Shown: piece by piece, positions 51,501 to 59,453 of the stretch
Position numbering within the stretch: the stretch's first letter is position 1
Layout: every line of letters begins with the position of its first letter
DNA from: Nanohaloarchaea archaeon SW_7_43_1
Lineage (GTDB): Archaea > Nanohalarchaeota > Nanosalinia > Nanosalinales > Nanosalinaceae
Length of the DNA: 64,000 nucleotides
Assembly (NCBI GenBank): GCA_003009795.1
Contig: PXPE01000001.1
Location: 62,001 to 126,000 of the forward strand
Direction: 5' to 3'
Notes under the pieces: model-generated
Seen by the model: the letters and a program-made list of their open reading frames with translations, nothing else
Database searches by the model: none
Told to the model about the DNA's origin: nothing
Made by a program: the position numbers and the translations under genes

Positions 51501-52409
51501 TCACAGATTCCCGGGGCTGAAGGGTAGCGGAAAATCCTCGGAAAGTTTCCTCCTCATAACATCCTCTTGACCGGCAAAAACCAGGTCAAGATCCTCGTGG
51601 CCTCTGCTAATATCCTGAAACTCGGCCATGGTTTGAAGACAGTTACCACAGCTAGATCCTCCTTCAGGAGTCGAGGTCGCTATCACAATTTTATCAAAAT
51701 CGCCAGGTTCCTCACCGTAACGCACAGCTTTCGCAAAAACATCCTCTGAATGAGCCGTCAACTTCCTATCATCCTCATGCTCCTTATTGCTGTACGGATA
51801 AACAATACCATCAAAAGTCATCAACGCAGAACCAACCTCAAAACCCGAGTCATCAGCATAAGCCTTCTCCATACCCTGCTCAGCAATATCGATCAACTCC
51901 CGTTCAACTTCCTCCTTGCTTCTATCAGTATCCAGCTCCAGATAAGAACTATAGGGCTCAAAGCTCTCATCAACTACCTCAACACCCTCATCGATATGAG
52001 GAATCACAGCATCATCCTCATCTCTTTCGACAACTCTGTAAAACATTTTCTCATCCAAAGCAGTATTGCAAACCTTTAGAGACATTTCAACATCGATGAA
52101 ACCATATAAAGATTCTAGATCCGTTCCTCTCAACCTGTAATCAGGATCCTCAGTGACAATTACTGCGTCAGAAAACTTTCTGCCGCCGTTCTGCAAACCC
52201 TCATGCACGGCATTAGTCAAAGCCCAGAAACCTGTAGTATAATTAGTATTCTCAATATCTACACCTGCAGAACCGCGGCCATACTCATCCACTACAACAG
52301 CAGAAGTATCATACTGCTCATCTTCAGGATCAAAAAAATTCGGATAGGACTTATCTAAAACCTGAAAAGCAAGTTCCTCAGCACTCAAAGAAACTTCTCC
52401 ATCAGACAT
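51501..52409 (-). CDS. Cytidine deaminase family protein, two-domain
   Basis: 302 residues, the size of the dimeric two-domain cytidine deaminases. The C-terminal domain has GFEVGSALMTFDGIVYPYSN, LTAHSEDVFAKAV (usual HAE is HSE) and GGSSCGNCLQTMAEF (usual PCGxC is SCGNC), so all zinc ligands are present. The N-terminal domain is a degenerate copy without ligands. It probably deaminates cytidine or deoxycytidine for pyrimidine salvage, though the altered PCxxC leaves the substrate open. Confidence 0.8.
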   Translation of the reverse strand: MSDGEVSLSAEELAFQVLDKSYPNFFDPEDEQYDTSAVVVDEYGRGSAGVDIENTNYTTGFWALTNAVHEGLQNGGRKFSDAVIVTEDPDYRLRGTDLESLYGFIDVEMSLKVCNTALDEKMFYRVVERDEDDAVIPHIDEGVEVVDESFEPYSSYLELDTDRSKEEVERELIDIAEQGMEKAYADDSGFEVGSALMTFDGIVYPYSNKEHEDDRKLTAHSEDVFAKAVRYGEEPGDFDKIVIATSTPEGGSSCGNCLQTMAEFQDISRGHEDLDLVFAGQEDVMRRKLSEDFPLPFSPGNL

Positions 52410-52464
52410 GAACTACTCTTAAAATACAAACTTCAATAATCTTGCCCTCTAACAAAGAAATTAC

Positions 52465-52539
52465 GCCTCGATGGCTCAGCCTGGCTAGAGCGGTCCCCTC
52501 GTAAGGGACAGATCCCGAGTTCAAATCTCGGTCGAGGCT
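52465..52539 (+). tRNA. tRNA-Thr (anticodon CGT)
   Basis: Complete cloverleaf: acceptor GCCTCGA/TCGAGGC, D-arm GCTC/GAGC, anticodon stem GTCCC/GGGAC with loop CTCGTAA (anticodon CGT, reads ACG), variable AGATC, T-arm CCGAG-TTCAAAT-CTCGG, discriminator T. No intron and no encoded CCA. Its 3' end is partially duplicated at 53191-53212. Confidence 0.97.
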
Positions 52540-52541
52540 TT
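52520..52541 (+). repeat. Left copy of tRNA-Thr-derived direct repeat (attachment-site-like)
   Basis: TTCAAATCTCGGTCGAGG plus CTTT, the T-loop to acceptor end of tRNA-Thr. It matches 53191-53212 at 17 of 22 positions in direct orientation. Confidence 0.5.
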
Positions 52542-52580
52542 ATAAAGGATATGCTTTGAGAACTCTGTTTGAGGTCTAAA

Positions 52581-53090
52581 TTAACTCACCGTCCAAACTG
52601 CAGAAGCCCAAGAGTCTTCTTCATCATATTGCTCAGGTCTCATATTAGAAGGAGTGTTTTCCCAGATTTGTTCTCCTATTTCTCCGCCTTCTATTCTAAT
52701 TTCTGTATCAACTTCTTGCAAGTCTTCTGGTTCCTTTACTCTTTCACCGGTCGCTGGTCTTGCTCCATAATTGAGCAGATGGTTATCAGAGCGGAGTTTT
52801 AGTTTGTAGCTTTTCCAGTCCGTCCTACTTCTGGTTATCGGATTTTCAATCCTCGTCACTTCGTAATCTCTGCCCAGAAATTCTGAGACTTGCATCTCCA
52901 ATCCATCTATTATAGCGTCCAAAGGCTCGTCTAAATCTTCATCTCTTAAGGGCACTCCTACCCCTTCTGGATTTAATAGTTTATATTTTGTCCTTTTAGG
53001 TCCTATATCCCAGCTTTCTCTTTGTTTTGCCATTTTGTAAAGTTCTTCTCCAGAAAGGAGTATTCCAGAATTATAAGCTGCTCCAGACAT
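52581..53090 (-). CDS. Unknown protein inside the tRNA-Thr mini-element
   Basis: 169 residues, charged and soluble, with no signal, membrane segment or motif I recognise. Blocks such as RRESWDIGPKRTKYK-like sequence near the N-terminus and IRIEGGEIGEQIWENTPSNM near the C-terminus are not diagnostic. It is the only gene between the tRNA and the decayed copy of its 3' end, so it is probably cargo of a small integrated element. No integrase is present. Confidence 0.5.
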   Translation of the reverse strand: MSGAAYNSGILLSGEELYKMAKQRESWDIGPKRTKYKLLNPEGVGVPLRDEDLDEPLDAIIDGLEMQVSEFLGRDYEVTRIENPITRSRTDWKSYKLKLRSDNHLLNYGARPATGERVKEPEDLQEVDTEIRIEGGEIGEQIWENTPSNMRPEQYDEEDSWASAVWTVS

Positions 53091-53190
53091 ATTAACTTGC
53101 TGAAAATGAACTCATAAAAATCTGTCGCCTATCGAAAACTTTAGATCTTTCGCAGGTCACCATTTTAAACGTTAGACTTGGAAGCAAGCA

Positions 53191-53212
53191 TTTAAATCCC
53201 GGTCGGGGTTTG
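53191..53212 (+). repeat. Right, decayed copy of tRNA-Thr 3' end
   Basis: TTTAAATCCCGGTCGGGG plus TTTG. The differences from the tRNA copy are mostly transitions, as expected of a relic attachment site no longer under tRNA selection. Confidence 0.5.
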
Positions 53213-53288
53213 GATTTGCCTTTTTATGCATGACTAGAGTTGGTGGCGCAGAATTCTACCTTACACTCCAAGATTTGAAATCAAGTCG

Positions 53289-53837
53289 TTATTTTTCCAC
53301 ACTGACTAAAACCGGAGAACAGTTTAGATTATTTCTCAAACTTTTGATAGAATCCATAAATCTTGTTTTTGGCATCTGTATTTCTCTTCCTGTCCAGGAA
53401 TCATTGACTGCGAAACAACCATCTGAGTAATCACTAATTACAACCCAGTGAGCAAAATGGGTATACATATCCAAACTCCTTTTATCGAGCAAGACTATCC
53501 CCAATCCTGTTTCAACCGCCTCTCTGTAATCGCCGCACGACATTATTTTATGCTCGGGATCTATCTTATTCCCTAGATTTTCAGATAATTTTTGATATTT
53601 CCAGACAAGGTAGTCTGACTCTATGAATACCTCGACAGAGTGGTCTTGCATTAATTCGTTTATCAAATAAGGCTCGTAGCACTCCCTATCAAACCTAAAT
53701 GATTTTTCAAGCAAATCAAGCTCATCATCCTTGCTGAACTCAAAACCATCACCGTAATAGGATTCTACCATCGCATAACAGTTTATGAAACAACCAAACG
53801 GAGTTTCCTGTTTCAAGGTATTTGGGCTATTATCCAT
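53289..53837 (-). CDS. C39-like cysteine peptidase domain protein
   Basis: 182 residues of the papain-like C39 fold. The N-terminal QETPFGCFINCYAMVESYYG gives the oxyanion Gln and nucleophile Cys, and HFAHWVVISDYSDG then FAVNDSWTGREI give the catalytic His and following Asn/Asp. No ABC-transporter part, signal peptide or membrane segment, so it is a free-standing domain. It may process a small peptide or be an effector; no precursor gene with a double-Gly leader was seen nearby. It lies just beyond the tRNA mini-element. Confidence 0.72.
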   Translation of the reverse strand: MDNSPNTLKQETPFGCFINCYAMVESYYGDGFEFSKDDELDLLEKSFRFDRECYEPYLINELMQDHSVEVFIESDYLVWKYQKLSENLGNKIDPEHKIMSCGDYREAVETGLGIVLLDKRSLDMYTHFAHWVVISDYSDGCFAVNDSWTGREIQMPKTRFMDSIKSLRNNLNCSPVLVSVEK

Positions 53838-54067
53838 TGATTTAGAGAATCAAAATATCCTCAAATCTTTTCAATCTTGCTAAAAACAAAAATAAACTTT
53901 TTAAATAGAATTTTGATCCTTAAATCCTATCTCAAAATTTTAATTATCGGAGATGACCGGTTATCTTACCGCCTATTTGGGTCTTCAAAATTCGGTTTGA
54001 GTACTATATTTCCCGACTTATTTGCTGAATCTCAAATATTTAAATGTCACTACACGAGCTGGTTCTT

Positions 54068-54538
54068 ATGAACCAGAAAATCTCCAGAGAACAGACCGAT
54101 GTTTTGTTCGAAAGAATTATTGCACAGATTGTAGACAATTTGATAGTAGCGTTTGCAGCGCTCTCAATTTTAGCTCTAACATTTTTATTGACATACTTAG
54201 GTTTTAGTTCCGTAGCTGGGAGCTTAGCTCCGGGCGGTCTTTTGCTGATAGGTATAGTCTTGGCCTTTGCACTTAGTACAATTTATCAGGCGTTTCTTGA
54301 GTATTACTGGAACGGCCAGACTGTAGGAAAAAGGTTAACGGATATACAGGTAGTGAAACAAGATGGTGGAAAAATCGGATCAAAAGAGGCTGTACTGAGA
54401 AATTTGCCTAGTTTAGTGATTATAGATTTCTTCTCCGGCATACTTTTCTATACGGCAGCGATAGCAAGCATTAAGTCAACAGAGAAAAGACAGAGAATCT
54501 TTGACCGTTTGACTGGAACAGTTGTTGTAGAAAGATAA
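54068..54538 (+). CDS. RDD family membrane protein
   Basis: 156 residues with about three hydrophobic segments. The family layout is seen as AQIVDNLIVAFAALSILALT (the D of RDD is kept, R replaced by Q), then YYWNGQTVGKRLTDIQVV and a final RQRIFDRLTGTVVV. Function of RDD proteins is unclear; transport or stress roles have been proposed. ATG 54068 is chosen because ATATTTAAATG is about 30 nt upstream; ATG 54044 would overlap the promoter. Confidence 0.85.
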   Translation: MNQKISREQTDVLFERIIAQIVDNLIVAFAALSILALTFLLTYLGFSSVAGSLAPGGLLLIGIVLAFALSTIYQAFLEYYWNGQTVGKRLTDIQVVKQDGGKIGSKEAVLRNLPSLVIIDFFSGILFYTAAIASIKSTEKRQRIFDRLTGTVVVER

Positions 54539-54589
54539 AATTGAAGAAGCGAAAGAGGCGTAGAAAAGTAAGCATCCTAGCCGGGTTTT

Positions 54590-55558
54590 TTAGTTTCCGT
54601 GAGCACCGTTTCTGTACTGTGTGCTGCCTGTAACACGGACAAACTCGCTTTTATCACGTGCGTCTGTAACATTGTTGGCGCCGCAGTAACTTAATCCGCT
54701 TCTTAAACCACCTAGGTACTCCTGGATTACGTCTTCAACGCAATTGTTCTCTTCATAAAACATTACCTCTCCCTCTTCGTAACTATCTGATTCTTTCAGA
54801 TCGCGGTCGCTTCTGTCTTCGGCAGCGGCTTTTGTTGACATACCTCTGAACTCTCCATCTTTGGGAGATTCGTAAGTATCTCCGAATACACCCCCACACA
54901 TAACGGCATCTGCTCCAGCCATTAACGCTTTACAGAGGTCACCTGGTTTGCGGATACCACCGTCAGCAATCAGATCCGCATCCAAGTTCTGTTCGCTGAT
55001 TTCCTTTACAGCAGAAAACTGTGGGTACCCCGCCCCGGTCATTTCACGGGTTGTACAAGCCGCACCCGGACCAACACCGATTTTAACTATGTCTGCACCG
55101 CTTTTGCTGAGATCGTAAGCACCCTCCACAGTAGCCACGTTACCAGCAGCTACAGGCACATCATAAGCTTCAGTAATATCTTCAATATAATCCATAAACG
55201 CTTCATGGTGTCCATGCGCAATATCCGCCACGAGCATGTCAACACCGGCATCAACAAGTTCCTTACAACGGCTGTACTCGTTCAAACCTACGGCACCGGC
55301 AACAGGTGAAATACCTTCAACCATTTCAGCCTGCTCACTTGGCTCTAGGAACCGGTGGACAACTCCTATACCTCCCTGTTCGGCTATTTCCTCAGCCATT
55401 CTTCTTTCAGTTACGGTATCCATAGGAGCTGAAATCATCGGTGCTTCAAGAGTTATACCGGCCAGCTCTGTAGAAGTATCAACATTCGAAAGACTTTCTA
55501 CACCAGTTTTTTTGGGTTTTAGAAGTACGTCATCGTAACAAAGTTTAGTTTCTTCCAA
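54590..55558 (-). CDS. IMP dehydrogenase/GMP reductase family enzyme without CBS domains
   Basis: 322 residues, a TIM barrel. The N-terminal YDDVLLKPKK, the phosphate loop and catalytic cysteine VKIGVGPGAACTTRE, the LIADGGIRKPGDLCKALMAG strand and the C-terminal SGLSYCGANNVTD region are all family-typical. The absence of CBS domains and the length favour a GMP reductase, which returns GMP to IMP, but CBS-less IMP dehydrogenases exist. It is a single gene. Confidence 0.85.
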   Translation of the reverse strand: MEETKLCYDDVLLKPKKTGVESLSNVDTSTELAGITLEAPMISAPMDTVTERRMAEEIAEQGGIGVVHRFLEPSEQAEMVEGISPVAGAVGLNEYSRCKELVDAGVDMLVADIAHGHHEAFMDYIEDITEAYDVPVAAGNVATVEGAYDLSKSGADIVKIGVGPGAACTTREMTGAGYPQFSAVKEISEQNLDADLIADGGIRKPGDLCKALMAGADAVMCGGVFGDTYESPKDGEFRGMSTKAAAEDRSDRDLKESDSYEEGEVMFYEENNCVEDVIQEYLGGLRSGLSYCGANNVTDARDKSEFVRVTGSTQYRNGAHGN

Positions 55559-55652
55559 AAGTAATCCTCCCGGGAGTAATCAAATGAAGCAAGCTTATAA
55601 CATTTTAGCATAAAGCAGCTCTGGTTTCAGATATTTCTATCCTGTTGCAGAT

Positions 55653-56795
55653 TCAGGATGTTTCGAAGGCCTCAAGAGCGCTTCGAGTAAAAACTTTGGA
55701 TTTCGAAGAGTTTGAAGCCCCTGATTTTTCCATTCCTAATACATAATCTGCTCCAGCGCCCTCTGCCTGGTTAATTTTCTGCTGATCAATTTTAGCATCT
55801 AATGCCACCAACTTACAGCTTTCGACATCAGATACTTTCTGACTCATCTGACCGACCGGGAATCTTTCCAAAGTTTCAAAGTTTTCATCTAATATGGTGG
55901 CGGCCCTAGTACCCACTAAATCTTCTAGTATTCGCTCAAATCTGTTTCTATCCTCCTGATCTATTTCCTCTTCAGCATTACTTTTGCTTACATATTTGAA
56001 AGGTTCCTTGTCTCTCAATGCTTTATAGATCTGCTCTTTGCCGAGTTCTTCCACTTCTTTACGTTCAGGTGCCCGAGCTATGTAATCCGGTTCTGCTTTT
56101 TCCTCAAGCTCCCTCAGTATCAAGTCTCCTCCTCTGTCGCCATCAAGAAATGCTGTAATTGTTTTATTTTCGGTTATTTCCTGTGCGTTCTCCGGTATAG
56201 AGGTTCCTCCAAGAGCTACTGTATTCTTTATACCGTTTTTCAATAAGTTGAGGAGGTCTGCTTTTCCCTCTACAAATATTATCTCTTCCGACTGTTCGGC
56301 TGAAGGTCCTGCACTGAATCCTTTGTAAGCTGTTATTTCTGATGTTCTTACTTCTTCTTTGACTTCTCTTGTTATACTGTTTTTCTCGGGTTTCTCTTCC
56401 TGCATTTCAGAGAGTAACTGCTTAGCTCTTTTGACTATGTAGTCTCTTTTAGTGTTCCTTCTATCGTCTATCTCTTCTACCCTGATATCTGCTCCTGTAG
56501 GACCTACACGCTCGATGGTCTCCAGAGAAGCAGCCAGTAACGAAGTCTCAGCCGAGTCAAGAGACGTCGGTATTTCTATCTCGGCTATGGAAGTTCCTTC
56601 CTTATCTTCAACCCTTACATCTATTCTGCCGACCCTTCCTTTTTCCTGCAGCTCTCTGAGATCAAGTTCGTCTCCAAGAAGTCCTTCAGTCTGACCGAAG
56701 ATTGCGCCGACAATATCCGGTTTCTCAATTATTCCTGAGGACTCAAGTTCTGCCCTGATAAGGTATTTAGTTGAGCTCTGCGATATTTTCCCCAT
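55653..56795 (-). CDS. dnaG: Archaeal DnaG primase-like protein
   Basis: 380 residues. The N-terminal archaeal block SSTKYLIRAELESSGIIEKP and GAIFGQTEGLLG is followed by a Toprim domain (IIFVEGKADLLNLLKNGIKN, then TAFLDGDRGGDLI) with the Glu and Asp-x-Asp metal ligands. Archaeal DnaG can prime DNA and is also part of the exosome. A structured element with a 9-bp closing stem lies about 80-146 nt upstream. Confidence 0.95.
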   Translation of the reverse strand: MGKISQSSTKYLIRAELESSGIIEKPDIVGAIFGQTEGLLGDELDLRELQEKGRVGRIDVRVEDKEGTSIAEIEIPTSLDSAETSLLAASLETIERVGPTGADIRVEEIDDRRNTKRDYIVKRAKQLLSEMQEEKPEKNSITREVKEEVRTSEITAYKGFSAGPSAEQSEEIIFVEGKADLLNLLKNGIKNTVALGGTSIPENAQEITENKTITAFLDGDRGGDLILRELEEKAEPDYIARAPERKEVEELGKEQIYKALRDKEPFKYVSKSNAEEEIDQEDRNRFERILEDLVGTRAATILDENFETLERFPVGQMSQKVSDVESCKLVALDAKIDQQKINQAEGAGADYVLGMEKSGASNSSKSKVFTRSALEAFETS

Positions 56796-56874
56796 TATTA
56801 TCTTTCCTCCAGTCTTCCCCTAAACTCTCCTTTATCCATATTCACAGTACTTCGGTCACATATGTATAGTATAT

Positions 56875-56941
56875 GGCTGCTCTGTAACACAGACGATCAT
56901 CCGGTAGTCCCAATCGTCGCGCCTGCTGACCGAGAGCAGCC
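56875..56941. ncRNA. Candidate small structured RNA or cis element upstream of dnaG
   Basis: Outer stem GGCTGCTCT/AGAGCAGCC (56875/56933, 9 bp, perfect) encloses GACGAT/ATCGTC (56892/56913) and a small CTGT-GTT-ACAG hairpin on the minus strand. No T-loop is present, so it is not a tRNA. Either strand could be transcribed: TATA-like sequences lie on both sides. The layout is loosely like an H/ACA-type guide but no clear ANA box is placed correctly. Confidence 0.4.
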
Positions 56942-57031
56942 ATAAAAATAATATCTTACTGTCTCTTATATGTTCAACTTTCTACCAACCTTTTTCTAGG
57001 TAACGATTAGGATTGGCTGGCTTCTAACCGG

Positions 57032-57718
57032 CTATTGGAAGAAAATTCCTTCTTCCGGAACCGGTTCGAACTCTGACTGCCGGGTTTTACTTTGAGTTGG
57101 CTCTTCACCGTGATACTTTCTCAGGTACTGGAAGTACTCCGTTGTTTTCTCCCTGGCATATTCTCCATCATAATCTACCATTTCATGAACTATGAACATC
57201 ATAAATATCCAGCGGAAAAAACGGTTTAGAGGATAGGCTATGACTCTGGGGAGATTGTCAATACCCGAGGGGATGTTGTACTTTAATTCGGTATTTACAA
57301 GGTACTCAACCATTGCGAAGTCATTTTCGCCAGAGGGCGGTGTTTTTGTATTGATCGTTGACTTTATTCTCAGTTTTCCTCTATTACTGGGAAGATCGTC
57401 TTCCTTCTCTATCGTAGATTTGAACGATCGAGAGTCGACGTTCTCCTCATAATGTGTTTCATCCGGTCTTCCCATATCCATGTTCTGTTTGAAGATATAG
57501 ACATGGTCTTGGTATATTCTCGGGATTTTCGGGCTTTCGTACCATTCAACCCTGTTCTGGATTTCATGCCATCCTCCGTTAAAAAGCTCAAAATGATGCC
57601 AGGTATCATCCCTATGCCCGAATTTCTGTTCTTCATAGTTGTTTTTATAGGTATTAGGAGTGTGAAACCATGGTAAAATGTTTTTTCCAAGAAAACCGGG
57701 GTCTTTGTTTTCACTCAT
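57032..57718 (-). CDS. Unknown protein, third of a related three-gene cassette
   Basis: 228 residues. A basic/aromatic N-terminal part (WHHFELFNGGWHEIQN) and a C-terminal amphipathic or membrane-associated helix (PLNRFFRWIFMMFIVHEMVD) precede YFQYLRKYHG. The order of blocks (charged N-terminus, a VIAYP segment, then a helix rich in Trp/Tyr/Phe) resembles the two upstream genes. Spaced 6 nt from the preceding gene, so co-transcribed. No family recognised. Confidence 0.5.
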   Translation of the reverse strand: MSENKDPGFLGKNILPWFHTPNTYKNNYEEQKFGHRDDTWHHFELFNGGWHEIQNRVEWYESPKIPRIYQDHVYIFKQNMDMGRPDETHYEENVDSRSFKSTIEKEDDLPSNRGKLRIKSTINTKTPPSGENDFAMVEYLVNTELKYNIPSGIDNLPRVIAYPLNRFFRWIFMMFIVHEMVDYDGEYAREKTTEYFQYLRKYHGEEPTQSKTRQSEFEPVPEEGIFFQ

Positions 57719-57724
57719 TTGTTA

Positions 57725-58351
57725 TCACTTTGATGGAGGCTGGTAGTGTGATGCTCCTGATCTGTGTACGGTTTTCTCGACTCCGAATTTTTCACGCATT
57801 AGGTTGTGTATGATCACGGTTGTTTCTTCGGCTTCCTCTTCGTATCTGTTGATTTCTTTTGAGTAGAACTTGTTGTACCAGATTCCTACTAGTATCTCGT
57901 AGAACTTTGATTTCTGGAACCTGGATCTGTGTTCGGATCTCAGCCCTGTCTTCTTTTTCCAGTTTTCCCGTGGTTCTTGTTTGAAACCTTTTGGCAGCCA
58001 GCTGATAGGGTCCCCGCCCGGGTAGATACTGATGACTTTGGAATCGACTTTTACACGGGCCTTGTGAATATCGTCTGGACGGTCAATGGTATAGAAATCT
58101 TTAGGTTTCTTCGCTTTGAAGGAAATATTAAACATTAACACTGTATGAGGGCTTTTCTCCTTGAAAGCTTTCATCCTGATACGGTCCTTGGGTTTCTTCA
58201 CTGAGAACTCCATTCTTCCTCCTTCCTCAATCCTATCCATGTCGAACTCGTCCACAAGTATGTCTTTGAGATCATGGTAGATTCTGGCAGGATCCTCTTC
58301 AACGAAGAAATGATCCTGTTTCCCGATCACAGATTCCTCAAACTTTACCAT
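57725..58351 (-). CDS. Unknown protein, second of a related three-gene cassette
   Basis: 208 residues. Contains DPARIYHDLKDILVDEFDMD near the N-terminus, a KVISIYPGGDPISWLP block in the middle, and a helical end FYEILVGIWYNKFYSKEINR followed by YEEEAEETTVIIHNLMREKF. These correspond in order to blocks of the gene just upstream (QPERAYPEIRDLLERRMAFD, KLVTSYPVTGWKA, ALYEKFLYGEVRKEWEHAVE). Spaced 4 nt from it. Possibly a small alpha/beta (SRPBCC-like) fold; function unknown. Confidence 0.5.
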   Translation of the reverse strand: MVKFEESVIGKQDHFFVEEDPARIYHDLKDILVDEFDMDRIEEGGRMEFSVKKPKDRIRMKAFKEKSPHTVLMFNISFKAKKPKDFYTIDRPDDIHKARVKVDSKVISIYPGGDPISWLPKGFKQEPRENWKKKTGLRSEHRSRFQKSKFYEILVGIWYNKFYSKEINRYEEEAEETTVIIHNLMREKFGVEKTVHRSGASHYQPPSK

Positions 58352-58355
58352 GGCC

Positions 58356-58811
58356 TTACACCGCTTCCAGGTTCTGTCTTACCCTGTTCATTAACTGATC
58401 GGTTTTGCTCTCCACTGCGTGCTCCCATTCCTTCCTTACCTCACCGTATAGAAACTTTTCATACAGTGCGCGGTAAGCATAGTACCACAGGGTTGCCTTC
58501 CAACCTGTTACGGGATAGGATGTCACAAGCTTTCCTTTAACCTGTAAGTCAAGCTCTTCGGATTCCTTGTTTATCACGGTAAATATCTCTAGAATCTCAG
58601 CTGTATGTTTGTCGAAAGCCTCCTCAGTCACTATCTTGGAGCGGACATTTCCTTCATCGACATCGGTGTAGTATTTCTCCTCGGTGACATGGTCAAAGGC
58701 CATTCTTCTCTCCAGGAGATCTCTTATCTCAGGGTAAGCTCTCTCAGGTTGGTCTACAGCGATAGTCTGCCGTCTTCTCACCACTTCCTCCTGAATTTTC
58801 ATACCGCTCAT
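58356..58811 (-). CDS. Unknown protein, first of a related three-gene cassette
   Basis: 151 residues, soluble and acidic-to-mixed. It shares block order with the following gene and is the most compact member. ATG 58811 has TTTTTTATCC about 30 nt upstream, so the cassette probably starts its own transcript even though it lies 55 nt after the CBS gene in the same direction. Confidence 0.5.
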   Translation of the reverse strand: MSGMKIQEEVVRRRQTIAVDQPERAYPEIRDLLERRMAFDHVTEEKYYTDVDEGNVRSKIVTEEAFDKHTAEILEIFTVINKESEELDLQVKGKLVTSYPVTGWKATLWYYAYRALYEKFLYGEVRKEWEHAVESKTDQLMNRVRQNLEAV

Positions 58812-58866
58812 ATAGAGTTAACTGGTGGAAGGTAGGATAAAAAAGAGAAGGTGCTGAGAAAAATTT

Positions 58867-59415
58867 TTACGAGACGTCAAGGTTTGCTCTGCATTCTTCA
58901 CAGAGAAGTTCTCCTGCCATTTCCCTGAGGTCTTCAGAGTAATTGCCGCATTCCTCACAGACTCCTTCCTGAGGTTCTTCCTGTGGTGTTGCAGGTGCTT
59001 CTAGCTCTCTTTCCTCTCCGATGATTTCCGCGAAGCCAGGCCACGCCCGTATAATATCGCTTTGTGTTAAGATGCCTACAAGCATGTCGTTTCTGACAAC
59101 AGGTACTCGAGAGATTTCGTTCCGAACTAAGGCCATTGCTACATCATCAAGAAGCTCTGTCTCTTCTGCAACGATCAGATCGGTACTCATTACTTCTTCA
59201 ACTTTGGTGTTTGCAGGATCAAGGCCTTCAGCAACTACCTGATAGGCTATGTCTCTGCAGACGATCACTCCGACTGCCTCTTCATTTTCGACAACCACTA
59301 AGCCTCTAATCCCTTCCTCTCTAAGAAGGTTGGCTGCCTCTATTACTGTTTTATTCTTTTCAACGGCTATTACGCCGTCGGTCATTACCTCCTTTACCTG
59401 GACTTCTTGTTTCAT
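58867..59415 (-). CDS. CBS-pair protein with C-terminal zinc ribbon
   Basis: 182 residues: two CBS domains (VKEVMTDGVIAVEKNKTVIE to about 60, and VEEVMSTDLIVAEETELLDD to about 125), then an acidic Pro/Glu linker and a CEECGNYSEDLREMAGELLC / CEEC ribbon. CBS pairs bind adenosine nucleotides; the zinc ribbon suggests coupling of nucleotide sensing to nucleic-acid or protein binding. ATG 59415 is used; the next upstream in-frame start adds a hydrophobic stretch of no family character. It follows the PolD gene by 38 nt. Confidence 0.86.
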   Translation of the reverse strand: MKQEVQVKEVMTDGVIAVEKNKTVIEAANLLREEGIRGLVVVENEEAVGVIVCRDIAYQVVAEGLDPANTKVEEVMSTDLIVAEETELLDDVAMALVRNEISRVPVVRNDMLVGILTQSDIIRAWPGFAEIIGEERELEAPATPQEEPQEGVCEECGNYSEDLREMAGELLCEECRANLDVS

Positions 59416-59453
59416 AATAGGAAACAGATATGGCAACACTCTTAACCCTTGTC

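Noticed and set aside
56875-56941. tRNA gene
   Set aside because: The outer stem resembles an acceptor, but there is no T-loop, no D-arm and no anticodon loop of proper size.
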